Of a DNA stretch of 64,000 nucleotides, positions 8,495-15,664 are shown piece by piece; the stretch's first letter is position 1; the number at the start of each line of letters is the position of its first letter. Source of the stretch: Actinacidiphila bryophytorum (GTDB taxonomy: Bacteria; Actinomycetota; Actinomycetes; Streptomycetales; Streptomycetaceae); contig NZ_JAFFIX010000001.1 in the NCBI RefSeq assembly GCF_016916835.1, positions 372,001 to 436,000 on the forward strand, read 5' to 3'. The notes under the pieces were generated by a model. The model saw only the letters and a program-made list of their open reading frames with translations, ran no database searches and had not been told where the DNA came from. The position numbers and the translations under genes are program-made.

Positions 8495-8550
8495 TACCAG
8501 GATCACCGGGCTCTCGTTACCGGTATCGCGCCGCCCGCAGGATCATGCGT

Positions 8551-10029
8551 ATGACACAGCCCGTGCTGAACGGCGCCACCGCGCCCGCCCACCGCCCCGC
8601 CGTCGATCCCGGCACCACGAAACCCGGCAGGGCGGGGCCGCGGCCCGGCCTGCTGCTCGCCACCATCCTCATCGGCCAGTTCATGGCCCTGCTCGACGTC
8701 TTCATCGTCAACGTCGCCGCCCCGACCATCCGCACCGACCTGGACGCCTCGGGCGCCGCACTCCAGCTGATCATCGCCGGCTACACCATCGCCTACGCGG
8801 TGCTGCTGATCACCGGGGCGCGGCTGGGCGACCTCTTCGGTCACCGCCGGCTGTTCGTCACCGGCCTCGCGCTCTTCACCGCCGCGTCGCTGGCCTGCGG
8901 ACTCGCCCAGAACACCGGTGAGCTGATCGGCTTCCGCTTCGTCCAGGGCACCGGGTCCGCGCTGATGATCCCGCAGGTGCTCAGCCTGCTCCAGCTCACC
9001 TTCAGCGGTGAGGCCAGGACCCGCGCGATGAGCGTCTACTCCGCCGTCCTGTCCTCCGGTGCCGCGCTCGGCCAGTCGCTGGGCGGCATCCTGGTCAGCG
9101 CCGACCTCTTCGGCACCGGATGGCGGCCGGTCTTCCTGGTCAACGTGCCCATCGGCGCGGTGATGCTGGTGATCGCCCCCCGGGTGCTGCCCCAGGACGG
9201 GCGGCGCGACCCCGCACGGCGCCGCGGCCTGGACCTGCCGGGCCTGACCGCGCTGGCCGCGGCTGTGACACTGCTCACGGTCCCGCTGGTGCTGGGGCAG
9301 GAGGAGGGCTGGCCGGTGTGGGGCTGGGTCTGCCTCGGGCTCAGCGTGCTGCTCTTTTGCCTGTTCATGCTGCTGGAGTCGCGGCTCGCCCGGCGCGGCG
9401 GCGCCCCGCTGGTGTCGGGGCGGGTCCTGCGGGCGCCCGGCATGCTGCGGGCCGTCATCGTGATCATGACGACCATGGCCGTCAACGCCGGCTTCCTCTT
9501 CGCGGTCGCCCTGCACCTGCAGACCGGCCTCGGCTTCAGCGCCCTGCGCACCGGGCTGACCTTCGCTGTCGCCGCGGTCTCCTTCGGCGGCGTCGGCCTC
9601 AACTGGCGGCGGCTGCCGGTGTCCTGGCGGCCCTGGCTGCCCGCGGCGGGCCTGCTGGTCGCCGCCGCGTCCTTCGCCGGCCTCGGCCTCGCGCTGCGCG
9701 GCGGCGGGGACGGCGGTGCCGCGCTCTACGTGTCCCTGCTCGCCCTCGGCGCGGGCCTCGGCCTCGGGTTCAGCCCGACCTTCACCCTGGCGCTGTCCAC
9801 GGTGGCCCCGCAGGACGCGGCCGACGCCAGCGGGCTGCTGGCCACGGTGACACAGCTGGGCCAGCTGATCGGGGTGGCCGCGCTCGGCACGCTCTTCCTC
9901 AACCGGCTCGACCTGCCCGGCGTCCACCCCTCGGCCCACGCCTTCGCGGTGACCGCCGCGGCCCTGACCGCGGTGTCCGTGGCGGGCGCGGCGGTGGCGC
10001 TGACACGGGGCCGGGGCCGTACGGCCTGA
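8551..10029 (+). CDS. MFS drug:H+ antiporter (DHA2 type)
   Basis: 492-aa inner-membrane transporter, predicted 14 helices, likely exporting small toxic molecules in exchange for protons. The N-terminal FMALLDVFIVNVAAPTIRTDL motif, the GARLGDLFGHRR loop (motif A) and the RFVQGTGSALMIPQVLSLL motif C region are classic for the DHA2 family. ATG 8551 has AGGA eight bases upstream; ATG 8545 is too close to it. It faces an XRE/MmyB regulator and converges with an Old Yellow Enzyme gene, so the three form a small detoxification cassette between two tRNA-Ala copies. Confidence 0.9.
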   Translation: MTQPVLNGATAPAHRPAVDPGTTKPGRAGPRPGLLLATILIGQFMALLDVFIVNVAAPTIRTDLDASGAALQLIIAGYTIAYAVLLITGARLGDLFGHRRLFVTGLALFTAASLACGLAQNTGELIGFRFVQGTGSALMIPQVLSLLQLTFSGEARTRAMSVYSAVLSSGAALGQSLGGILVSADLFGTGWRPVFLVNVPIGAVMLVIAPRVLPQDGRRDPARRRGLDLPGLTALAAAVTLLTVPLVLGQEEGWPVWGWVCLGLSVLLFCLFMLLESRLARRGGAPLVSGRVLRAPGMLRAVIVIMTTMAVNAGFLFAVALHLQTGLGFSALRTGLTFAVAAVSFGGVGLNWRRLPVSWRPWLPAAGLLVAAASFAGLGLALRGGGDGGAALYVSLLALGAGLGLGFSPTFTLALSTVAPQDAADASGLLATVTQLGQLIGVAALGTLFLNRLDLPGVHPSAHAFAVTAAALTAVSVAGAAVALTRGRGRTA

Positions 10030-10075
10030 CGCTCCGGGGACGCTTCCGCCGGGTGCCCGGCGGCGGTCTGCGGCT

Positions 10076-11164
10076 CTACGGCTGCGGCTGCCGCCGCGTC
10101 TCCAGCGCCGGGTAGTCGGTGTAGCCGCGGTCGTCTCCGCCGTAGTACGTCGCCCGGTCCGGGGTGTTGAACGGGCCGCCCGCGCGCAGCCTTTCCGGCA
10201 GGTCGGGGTTGGCGAGGAAGAGGGCGCCGTAGGAGACGAGGTCGGCGGTGCCGTCCTCGACCAGAGCCAGCTCTTCCGGGCCCGACAGGCGGCCCTGCGT
10301 CCTGGCGTTGAGTATCAGCGCCCCCGCGAAGCGCTTGCGCAGTTCCAGGGTCAGCGAGCGCTCGCCCGTCTCCACGATGTGCAGGTAGCCGGGGCCGACC
10401 GGCTCCAGGGCGCGCAGCAGCGCCGTGTACGCCGGCTCCGGGTCCGGTTCGTCGATGTCGCCCAGCGGGTTGCCCGGCGAGATCCGCAGGCCCGTGCGCT
10501 CCGCGCCGATCGCTTCCGCGACCGCCGTCACCAGCTCCACCGCGAAGCGCGCCCGCCGCTCGGGCGAGCCGCCCCAGCCGTCGGTGCGCAGGTTGGCGTT
10601 CGGCGCGAGGAACTGGTGGGCCAGGTAGCCGTTGGCGGCGTGCACCTCGACGCCGTCGAAGCCGGCCGCGACCGCGTTGCGTGCCGCGGCCGCGTGCTCC
10701 TCGACGGCGCGCGCGATGCCCTCCTCCGTCAGCTCCTGCGGCTCCTCGAACTCCCGCGGCCCCTGCGCGGTGTAGACGCTGCCCTTGGGCCGTACCGCGG
10801 ACGGGCTCACCGGCCGCAGCCCGTCGGGCAGCAGCGAGCGGTGCCCGATCCGCCCGGTGTGCATGAGCTGCGCGAAGATCCGCCCGCCCGCCTCGTGCAC
10901 GGCGTCGGTCACCCGCCGCCACCCGGCCGCCTGCTCGGCACTGTGCAGCCCCGGCGTGTCCGGGTAGCCCTGCCCCCCGGCCGACGGCTGCGTCCCCTCG
11001 GTGACGATCAGCCCGGCGGACGCGCGCTGCGCGTAGTACGTGGCGGTGCTCGCCGTAGGACTGAGCCCCGGCCCGTACGCCCGGCTGCGCGTCATCGGCG
11101 CCATCACGATCCGGTTCCGCAACCGGCTCCCGCCCAGGTCAATCGGATCGAACGCGGTGGTCAC
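10076..11164 (-). CDS. NADH:flavin oxidoreductase (Old Yellow Enzyme family)
   Basis: 362-aa FMN enzyme that reduces activated C=C or nitro groups with NAD(P)H. Seen are the N-terminal FMN loop NRIVMAPMTRSRA, the substrate-binding pair in EVHAANGYLAHQFLAPNANLRTDGWGG (about residues 175-201), and the C-terminal YGALFLANPDLPERL typical of bacterial OYE. GTG 11164 has GGGGGGAGG upstream; the longer open frame runs into the tRNA-Ala gene and is not real. It probably detoxifies electrophiles alongside the convergent efflux pump. Confidence 0.92.
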   Translation of the reverse strand: MTTAFDPIDLGGSRLRNRIVMAPMTRSRAYGPGLSPTASTATYYAQRASAGLIVTEGTQPSAGGQGYPDTPGLHSAEQAAGWRRVTDAVHEAGGRIFAQLMHTGRIGHRSLLPDGLRPVSPSAVRPKGSVYTAQGPREFEEPQELTEEGIARAVEEHAAAARNAVAAGFDGVEVHAANGYLAHQFLAPNANLRTDGWGGSPERRARFAVELVTAVAEAIGAERTGLRISPGNPLGDIDEPDPEPAYTALLRALEPVGPGYLHIVETGERSLTLELRKRFAGALILNARTQGRLSGPEELALVEDGTADLVSYGALFLANPDLPERLRAGGPFNTPDRATYYGGDDRGYTDYPALETRRQPQP

Positions 11165-11344
11165 AGCGGCCTCCCCCCGTCTCGTCCAGTCGGCCCCCGC
11201 CACCGTAACCCGCCAAGTCCTCCCGTTTTGTTGCCGGCGCATGAACACCCCCGCCGCCCGCGGACCGCCCGCCAAACGATTTGCAGCCCCTCCCCGTCCA
11301 GCGTGTAAAGTAACCCCAGGTCGCCGCCCATACCGGCACCGCGC

Positions 11345-11417
<73 letters not shown>

Positions 11418-11426
11418 CAGATCAGA

Positions 11427-11470
11427 AGGCGGGGCCTGACCGCATTTTTGCGGCCAGGCCCTGCCTCCTC
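11427..11470 (+). terminator. terminator after tRNA-Ala copy 2
   Basis: An 18-bp stem (11427-11444 with 11449-11466) contains one G-U pair and one A-C mismatch, with loop tttt. It occupies the same place as the terminator behind tRNA-Ala copy 1 and shares its core ggg.cctg.ccgc, supporting duplication of the tRNA unit. Confidence 0.85.
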
Positions 11471-11557
11471 TCTGCCGCGGCGAGGGGCTCCCTCAGCTTG
11501 GTCAGCTCGCCGCCCCGCCCCCCCGGGCTGGAAGAGACGGGGCAGGCGCTTAATCGG

Positions 11558-11586
11558 ATGTGAGTGCGGTGCGGGGCTGTTAGGTT
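11558..11586 (+). promoter_or_regulatory. likely promoter of the 243-aa protein gene (leaderless)
   Basis: A TAGGTT -10 box (11581-11586) lies six bases before the GTG start, with a weak -35-like hexamer 17 bases further upstream. The spacing predicts that transcription starts at the start codon, giving a leaderless mRNA. Confidence 0.45.
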
Positions 11587-11592
11587 CGCCGT

Positions 11593-12324
11593 GTGCCGAA
11601 GCTGAATCAGATCATCGCAGTCGAAAAGGGCGTCAAGTCCAAGGCTCTCCAAGAGCTCACCCAGGCTCACCAGGACGTGCAGAAGCCCGCCCTGCTTGCC
11701 GGTATCTCCCGGACCTATCAGCCCAAGGACGAGGAGGGCGAGCAGTTGCCGCCCGAGTCCACGCGGGTGCAGATCAAGGCCGAGGACGCTCTGCGGACGA
11801 CCGCCGGGACGCTGACGCGGCTCTTCGACGTGACCGCGACGAAGGACTGGGCGAACCGGTCCGCGGCCGCGGACGTGGTGGTCGACGGTACGGTGCTGCT
11901 GCCCCAGGTGCCGGTCCCGTACCTGCTGTTCCTGGAGAAGCAGCTCACCGATCTGCACACCTTCGTGCGCAAGCTGCCGGTGCTCGACGCCTCCGAGTCG
12001 TGGAATCTGGACCCGTCGACGGACTCGTGGAAGACGGACCCGGTGCGGACCATCCGCACGAAGAAGGTCCCGCGCAACCACGTGAAGGCCGAGGCCACGG
12101 AGAAGCACCCGGCGCAGGTCGAGGTGTACTACGAGGACGTCCCGGTCGGTTACTGGACCACGGTGAAGTTCTCCGGCGCGCTGCCCGCCCGGCGGGTCAA
12201 CGAGCTCCTCGACCGCGTGGAGAAGCTCCAGCAGGCCGTCAAGTTCGCCCGCGAGGAGGCGAACAACACCGAGGTCACCGACCAGCGGGTCGGCGACGCG
12301 GTTTTCGGCTACCTCTTCCGGTAG
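11593..12324 (+). CDS. conserved protein of unknown function next to permuted tRNA units
   Basis: 243-aa soluble protein beginning PKLNQIIAVEKGVKSKALQEL; no signal or membrane segment. I recall close homologues in many bacteria but know no assigned function. Visible features are a charged helical N-terminus, LLFLEKQLTDLHTFVRKLPVL (about residues 113-133), a Trp-containing block, a basic RTKKVPRNHVKAEATEKHP stretch (about 155-173) and a helical tail LPARRVNELLDRVEKLQQAV. GTG 11593 appears leaderless. Two permuted tRNA-like units follow 52 bases downstream on the same strand, so a role in handling them is possible but unproven. Confidence 0.7.
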   Translation: MPKLNQIIAVEKGVKSKALQELTQAHQDVQKPALLAGISRTYQPKDEEGEQLPPESTRVQIKAEDALRTTAGTLTRLFDVTATKDWANRSAAADVVVDGTVLLPQVPVPYLLFLEKQLTDLHTFVRKLPVLDASESWNLDPSTDSWKTDPVRTIRTKKVPRNHVKAEATEKHPAQVEVYYEDVPVGYWTTVKFSGALPARRVNELLDRVEKLQQAVKFAREEANNTEVTDQRVGDAVFGYLFR

Positions 12325-12335
12325 CCGCCACATAC

Positions 12336-12359
12336 GCCCTCCGTCGCGAGGCGGAGGGT
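12336..12359 (+). promoter_or_regulatory. hairpin between the 243-aa gene and the permuted tRNAs
   Basis: ccctccg (12337-12343) pairs with cggaggg (12352-12358), plus a G-U at the base; loop of 8. No T-tract follows, so it may be an RNA stabiliser or processing signal rather than a full terminator. Confidence 0.55.
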
Positions 12360-12375
12360 GCGCGATGAGCGCAAG

Positions 12376-12508
12376 CTGAAACTGATGTTGAAGCTGATGA
12401 AGGGGTGTCAGTTGGGGGTTCGAATCCCTCTCCCCGCACCACGTGCGGGGGTGGCCCAAGCCTGGCAGAGGCGGCCCCGTGAAACTCAGATTCTCGCTCC
12501 AGTCTCAG
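12376..12508 (+). tRNA. circularly permuted tRNA-like gene 1 (3' half before 5' half; GAA anticodon in the 5' half)
   Basis: The 3' half comes first: anticodon-stem strand ggggt (12402-12406), variable gtcagtt, T stem ggggg/ccctc around ttcgaat (12419-12425), acceptor strand tccccgc (12431-12437), discriminator A and an encoded CCA (12439-12441). After a 3-base linker the 5' half follows: acceptor gcggggg (12445-12451), TG, a D arm with GCC/GGC and a GG in the loop, then anticodon-stem strand gcccc (12474-12478) and loop gTGAAAc (GAA at 12481-12483, Phe). Acceptor strands pair over 7 bp (one G-U); the anticodon strands gcccc and ggggt pair over 5 bp (one G-U). Leader 12376-12384 also pairs with trailer 12500-12508 (8 of 9). 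U8, A14, A21, U33 are all present. Expression and splicing are unproven. Confidence 0.8.
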
Positions 12509-12535
12509 TATTCGCCGCCGAACACCGGATCGACC

Positions 12536-12643
12536 GAGCGTGGGCGAACATCGACGGACGGGGGTTCAAGTCCCCCCGGCGCCTCTCTCGTGGCGCTGTA
12601 GTTCAAAGGCAGAACACGTCGATCTCAACATGACCCGCGGCTC
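12536..12643 (+). tRNA. circularly permuted tRNA-like gene 2 (CTC anticodon in the 5' half)
   Basis: The 3' half comes first: anticodon-stem strand cgacg (12552-12556), short variable gac, T stem ggggg/ccccc around ttcaagt (12565-12571), acceptor strand cggcgcc (12577-12583). After 8 bases (12584-12591) the 5' half follows: acceptor ggcgctg (12592-12598), TA, D arm gttc/gaac with loop aaaggca (12605-12611), A26, anticodon-stem strand cgtcg (12617-12621) and loop aTCTCaa (CTC at 12624-12626, Glu). Acceptor pairs over 7 bp (one G-U), anticodon stem over 5 perfect bp. Leader 12536-12544 pairs with trailer 12634-12643 (9 bp, one bulge). CCA is not encoded. The same permuted layout as unit 1 makes chance unlikely. 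Confidence 0.8.
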
Positions 12644-12680
12644 TTAAACGCCGTCGGTGTGCGCAATTGGGTGGCAAGCT

Positions 12681-12713
12681 GGAGCCCGGGAGCTGGACAT
12701 GCTCCCGGGCTCC
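12681..12713. terminator. hairpin terminator between permuted tRNA locus and MFS gene
   Basis: Perfect 13-bp stem, ggagcccgggagc (12681-12693) with 12701-12713, loop tggacat. It ends one base before the end of the convergent MFS gene and can stop transcription from both sides. Confidence 0.85.
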
Positions 12714-12714
12714 G

Positions 12715-13914
12715 TCACACTGCCGCGCGGGCGGTCGGGGGGCGGGGGGTCAGGAGGGTGGCGAGGGCTGTGGTCGTCAGGAGGACTGCGGTGGCCGCTG
12801 GGAAGGCGGGGGCCGGGCCGTAGCGGGCGATCAGGATGCCGGCGGCCGCTGAGCCTGCCGCGCTGCCGAGGTTGTAGGCCGTGTTGATCCACGCGCTCGC
12901 CTCCGTGCGGGAGCCGGCCGTCACCAGGGTGTCGACCTGGAGGTAGGCGGTGATCAGCAGCGTGTCGGAGCAGGCGCCCGCCAGGAGGAGGCCGAGGGCG
13001 ACGGCGGCAAGGGCCGGGGCCGCGGCGGGCAGGGCGTAGCAGGCGGCGGCGAGTGCGCCCAGGGCCAGCAGGCGGGTGCGGGCTGAGGCACGCCACCGGG
13101 TGCGGCCGTAGAGGAGGCCGCCGGCGGCGCCGCCGACCGCGCACACGGCCATCAGCGGACCGGCGACGGCCGCACCCCTGGCGGCCACGACGCCCACCTC
13201 GGCGAGCGCCAGCGCGCTGCCGCTGCCCAGGACCATCAGCAGGAGCGTGCCGAAGCCCGGTGCGGAAGGCGGCCCGAGCCTGCGGCGTACGTCCGCGGCG
13301 GCCGGCGCGTGCACGGCGGCCGGGCCGAGGACGGACGCGAAGGCGGTGAAGCCGACCACGGCGACGACCGCGGTGGCCGCGAGCGCCAGCGGTGCCGAGG
13401 TCGCGGCGGTCAGCAGGCCGCCGAGGACCGGGCCTGCGGCGAAGACGGTGGACTCGGTCACGGCGTCGAGGCTCAGCGCGGTCTGCCGCTGCTCCTGACT
13501 GCCGGTCAGTTCGCCCCAGCGGGTCCGCATCAGCGGCCCGACGGGCGGCGGGAAGACCCCGGCGGCCACCGCGAGCGCCACCGCGAGCCACGCCTCCATG
13601 CCGAGCGCGGCCCCGGCGGCCAGGCAGCCGAGGAGGGCGCCGTAGAGCAGGGTCAGGGCGGGGAGTGCGGCGCGGCGGTGTTCGACCAGCCGGGAGCGGT
13701 ACGGGCCGAGGACGGCCGAGGCCAGGCCGAACAGCCCGGCGGCGGTGCCGGCGACGGCGTAGGACCCGGTGCCGTCGCGTACGGCGAGCAGCAGCGGGAG
13801 CGAGAGCAGGCCGTACGACATGCGGGCCAGCGTGGCGGTGGCGAAGAGCGCGCGGGCGCGCGGCAGTGCGAGGACAGCGCGATAGGACGCGCTGCCCGGG
13901 GCAGGGCGGGACAT
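12715..13914 (-). CDS. MFS permease
   Basis: 399-aa membrane transporter, about 12 helices, likely an efflux permease of unknown substrate. It starts SRPAPGSASYRAVLALPRARALFATATLARMSYGLLSLPLLLAV, and the AVLGPYRSRLVEHRR loop matches the cytoplasmic motif A position. The second half has GGLLYGRTRWR as the equivalent loop. ATG 13914 has GGAG upstream on the minus strand; the open frame extends far further upstream but is a compositional artefact. Confidence 0.82.
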   Translation of the reverse strand: MSRPAPGSASYRAVLALPRARALFATATLARMSYGLLSLPLLLAVRDGTGSYAVAGTAAGLFGLASAVLGPYRSRLVEHRRAALPALTLLYGALLGCLAAGAALGMEAWLAVALAVAAGVFPPPVGPLMRTRWGELTGSQEQRQTALSLDAVTESTVFAAGPVLGGLLTAATSAPLALAATAVVAVVGFTAFASVLGPAAVHAPAAADVRRRLGPPSAPGFGTLLLMVLGSGSALALAEVGVVAARGAAVAGPLMAVCAVGGAAGGLLYGRTRWRASARTRLLALGALAAACYALPAAAPALAAVALGLLLAGACSDTLLITAYLQVDTLVTAGSRTEASAWINTAYNLGSAAGSAAAGILIARYGPAPAFPAATAVLLTTTALATLLTPRPPTARAAV

Positions 13915-14153
13915 GAGGGGTCTCCGGAGTCGGGCGGAAGGTGAACGACCGGGCGTCCGGGCGCATTGCGCGGCGGACGGCGGGTCGTTCAGTGGGGTCC
14001 GGAGATCATGGGGGCAGTGTAGTGCCGGGATTGTCCCCGGTACAGGTCCCGGGTCACGGTCGGCGGTCCCGTGCGCCGGCAAGGAGATCGCCGGTGGAGC
14101 CGGTACGGCCGGTGGCGCCGGCAGAGGTCGTGGTCTACGGATCGGAGGTCGCC

Positions 14154-14501
14154 GTGAGCGTTCGCCGTGTGGTGCCCAACGTGCGGTCGGAGGACGTGGC
14201 GGCAAGCCGCGGCTTCTACGGGCTGCTGGGGTTCGAGGAGGCCATGGACCTGGGGTGGATCGTGACGCTCGCCTCTCCCGTGGCGCCGGGCGCGCAGGTC
14301 AGCTTCATGGCGGCCGACCTGACGGCGCCGGTGGTCGCCGACATGAGCGTCGAGGTGGACGACGTGGACGCGGTCTACGAGGCGGTGCGGGGGAGCGGGG
14401 CCGAGATCGTGCACCCCCTGCAGGACGAGGAGTGGGGTGTGCGGCGCTTCTTCGTACGCGACCCGCACGGCCGTGTCGTCAACGTGCTGTCCCACCTGTG
14501 A
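14154..14501 (+). CDS. VOC (glyoxalase/bleomycin-resistance fold) protein
   Basis: 115-aa single-domain protein of the vicinal-oxygen-chelate superfamily. It has the two beta-alpha-beta repeats: SVRRVVPNVRSEDVAASRGFYGLLGFEEAMDLGWIVTLAS, then ADMSVEVDDVDAVYEAVRGSGAEIVHPLQDEEWGVRRFFVRDPHGRVVNVLSHL. The DPHGRVVNV end is family-typical. GTG 14154 has GGAGGT four bases upstream; longer in-frame starts lie in a low-complexity stretch. Substrate unknown; could be a resistance or lyase enzyme. Confidence 0.85.
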   Translation: MSVRRVVPNVRSEDVAASRGFYGLLGFEEAMDLGWIVTLASPVAPGAQVSFMAADLTAPVVADMSVEVDDVDAVYEAVRGSGAEIVHPLQDEEWGVRRFFVRDPHGRVVNVLSHL

Positions 14502-14554
14502 CAGGCGCACGGGTGAGCGCACGATTCGGGCCGCGCCCCGCACATGACGCCCGC

Positions 14555-15325
14555 TCACCCCGCCTGGCTGTGCCGCACCAGCCGCTGCTGCATCGTCGCG
14601 TACGGCGTCGCCTTGGGCGGCGTGCGGCCGGCGCGGGCCTCGGTGGCGACGGAAACGGCGGCGTCCAGGGCGGCGCGGTAGGGGAGCGACCCGGTGCTCA
14701 CCCTGCGGACGCCGAGTTCGCCCAGCTCGGCCAGGGTCAGGCCCGGCACGAGCAGGACGTTGACCGGGACCGGTGTGCCGGCGGTCAGGGCGCGCAGGTC
14801 GGCGGGCGCGGTGGCGCCGGGGAAGAAGACGCCGTCGGCGCCGGCCTCGACGTAGGCCAGCGCGCGGGCGAGGGAGGCCTCGACGCTCGCGTCCTGGCCG
14901 AGCCAGTAGGTGTCGACGCGGGCGTTGACGAAGAGCCCCGGCGCCCGGCTCTTGACGGCGGCGACCTTCGCCGCGTGCAGCGCCGGGTCGACCAGGGCGC
15001 CGTCCGAGCTGTCCTCCAGGTTGACCCCGGCCACGCCGAGGGAGGCCGCGTACTCGGCGACCTGGCCGGGCTCCGCCGCGTAGCCGTCCTCGATGTCGGC
15101 GGTCACGTACACGGGCAGGGCGGACAGCCGGCGGACGAGCGTACGGGTCGCGTCCTTGCTGGCCCGACCGCCGTCCGGTGCGCCCGCCGCGGCCACGGCG
15201 CCGAAGCTGGTGGTGCCGACGGCGGGGAAGCCCGCGTCGGCGAAGGCGAGCGCGGAGGCGACGTCCCAGGCGTTGGGCAGCAGCAGCGGAAGGTCGCCTT
15301 CGTGATGGAGCGCGTGGAATGTCAT
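14555..15325 (-). CDS. isocitrate lyase / PEP mutase family protein
   Basis: 256-aa TIM-barrel enzyme of the isocitrate lyase/phosphoenolpyruvate mutase superfamily, which makes or breaks C-C or C-P bonds next to carboxylates. Metal and substrate motifs are visible: LPNAWDVASAL near the N-terminus, VYVTADIEDGYA with acidic ligands at about residue 75, GVNLEDS, and FVNARVDTYW. ATG 15325. It faces away from the sedolisin gene. The precise reaction cannot be told. Confidence 0.87.
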   Translation of the reverse strand: MTFHALHHEGDLPLLLPNAWDVASALAFADAGFPAVGTTSFGAVAAAGAPDGGRASKDATRTLVRRLSALPVYVTADIEDGYAAEPGQVAEYAASLGVAGVNLEDSSDGALVDPALHAAKVAAVKSRAPGLFVNARVDTYWLGQDASVEASLARALAYVEAGADGVFFPGATAPADLRALTAGTPVPVNVLLVPGLTLAELGELGVRRVSTGSLPYRAALDAAVSVATEARAGRTPPKATPYATMQQRLVRHSQAG

Positions 15326-15664
15326 GGTCCCTGCCCTTCGCCGGCCGGCTGTGCCCGCCAGCGACGTTACGTCGTGCCGGGCCGCGGTCCGCCCCGCCTC
15401 ACCGGGGCGGGGCGAATTGCCCCGTCAGGCCGGGATTTCGCCCTCTGTCGGGGCAACTTCCGCGCTGCTAGCGTCGGTTCGCCCGGCGGCCGGTGGCATG
15501 CGGAGGTGGTCGTTCCTTGACCTGCTCTTGGTGATTCCATGTCCCTGGCATGAACTGTTCAGCGAAAGAGTGTCGCTCTGCGGTGCGGCGTGTACGCATA
15601 GCGGCGACACCGCAGTGCGCGACCAACGCGAATAACGCGACAACTCGCTTCGCATGGGGGTTAC
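15326..15664 (+). promoter_or_regulatory. intergenic leader upstream of the sedolisin gene
   Basis: 339-bp gap without a convincing gene. It holds a possible -35 (ttgacc, near 15517) and the GGGGGTTAC ribosome site directly before ATG 15665. It is locally less GC-rich than the flanking genes, as expected for a promoter region. Confidence 0.4.

Noticed and set aside
12445..12583. A conventional tRNA from gcggggg (12445) to cggcgcc (12583)
   Set aside because: These acceptor strands do not pair, and anticodon strands gcccc/cgacg do not match; each strand pairs with its permuted partner instead.
12358..12633. An open frame of 91 codons over the permuted tRNA region
   Set aside because: It covers the T arms, acceptors and D arms of both tRNA-like units; sequence constraint is explained by RNA pairing and there is no ribosome site.
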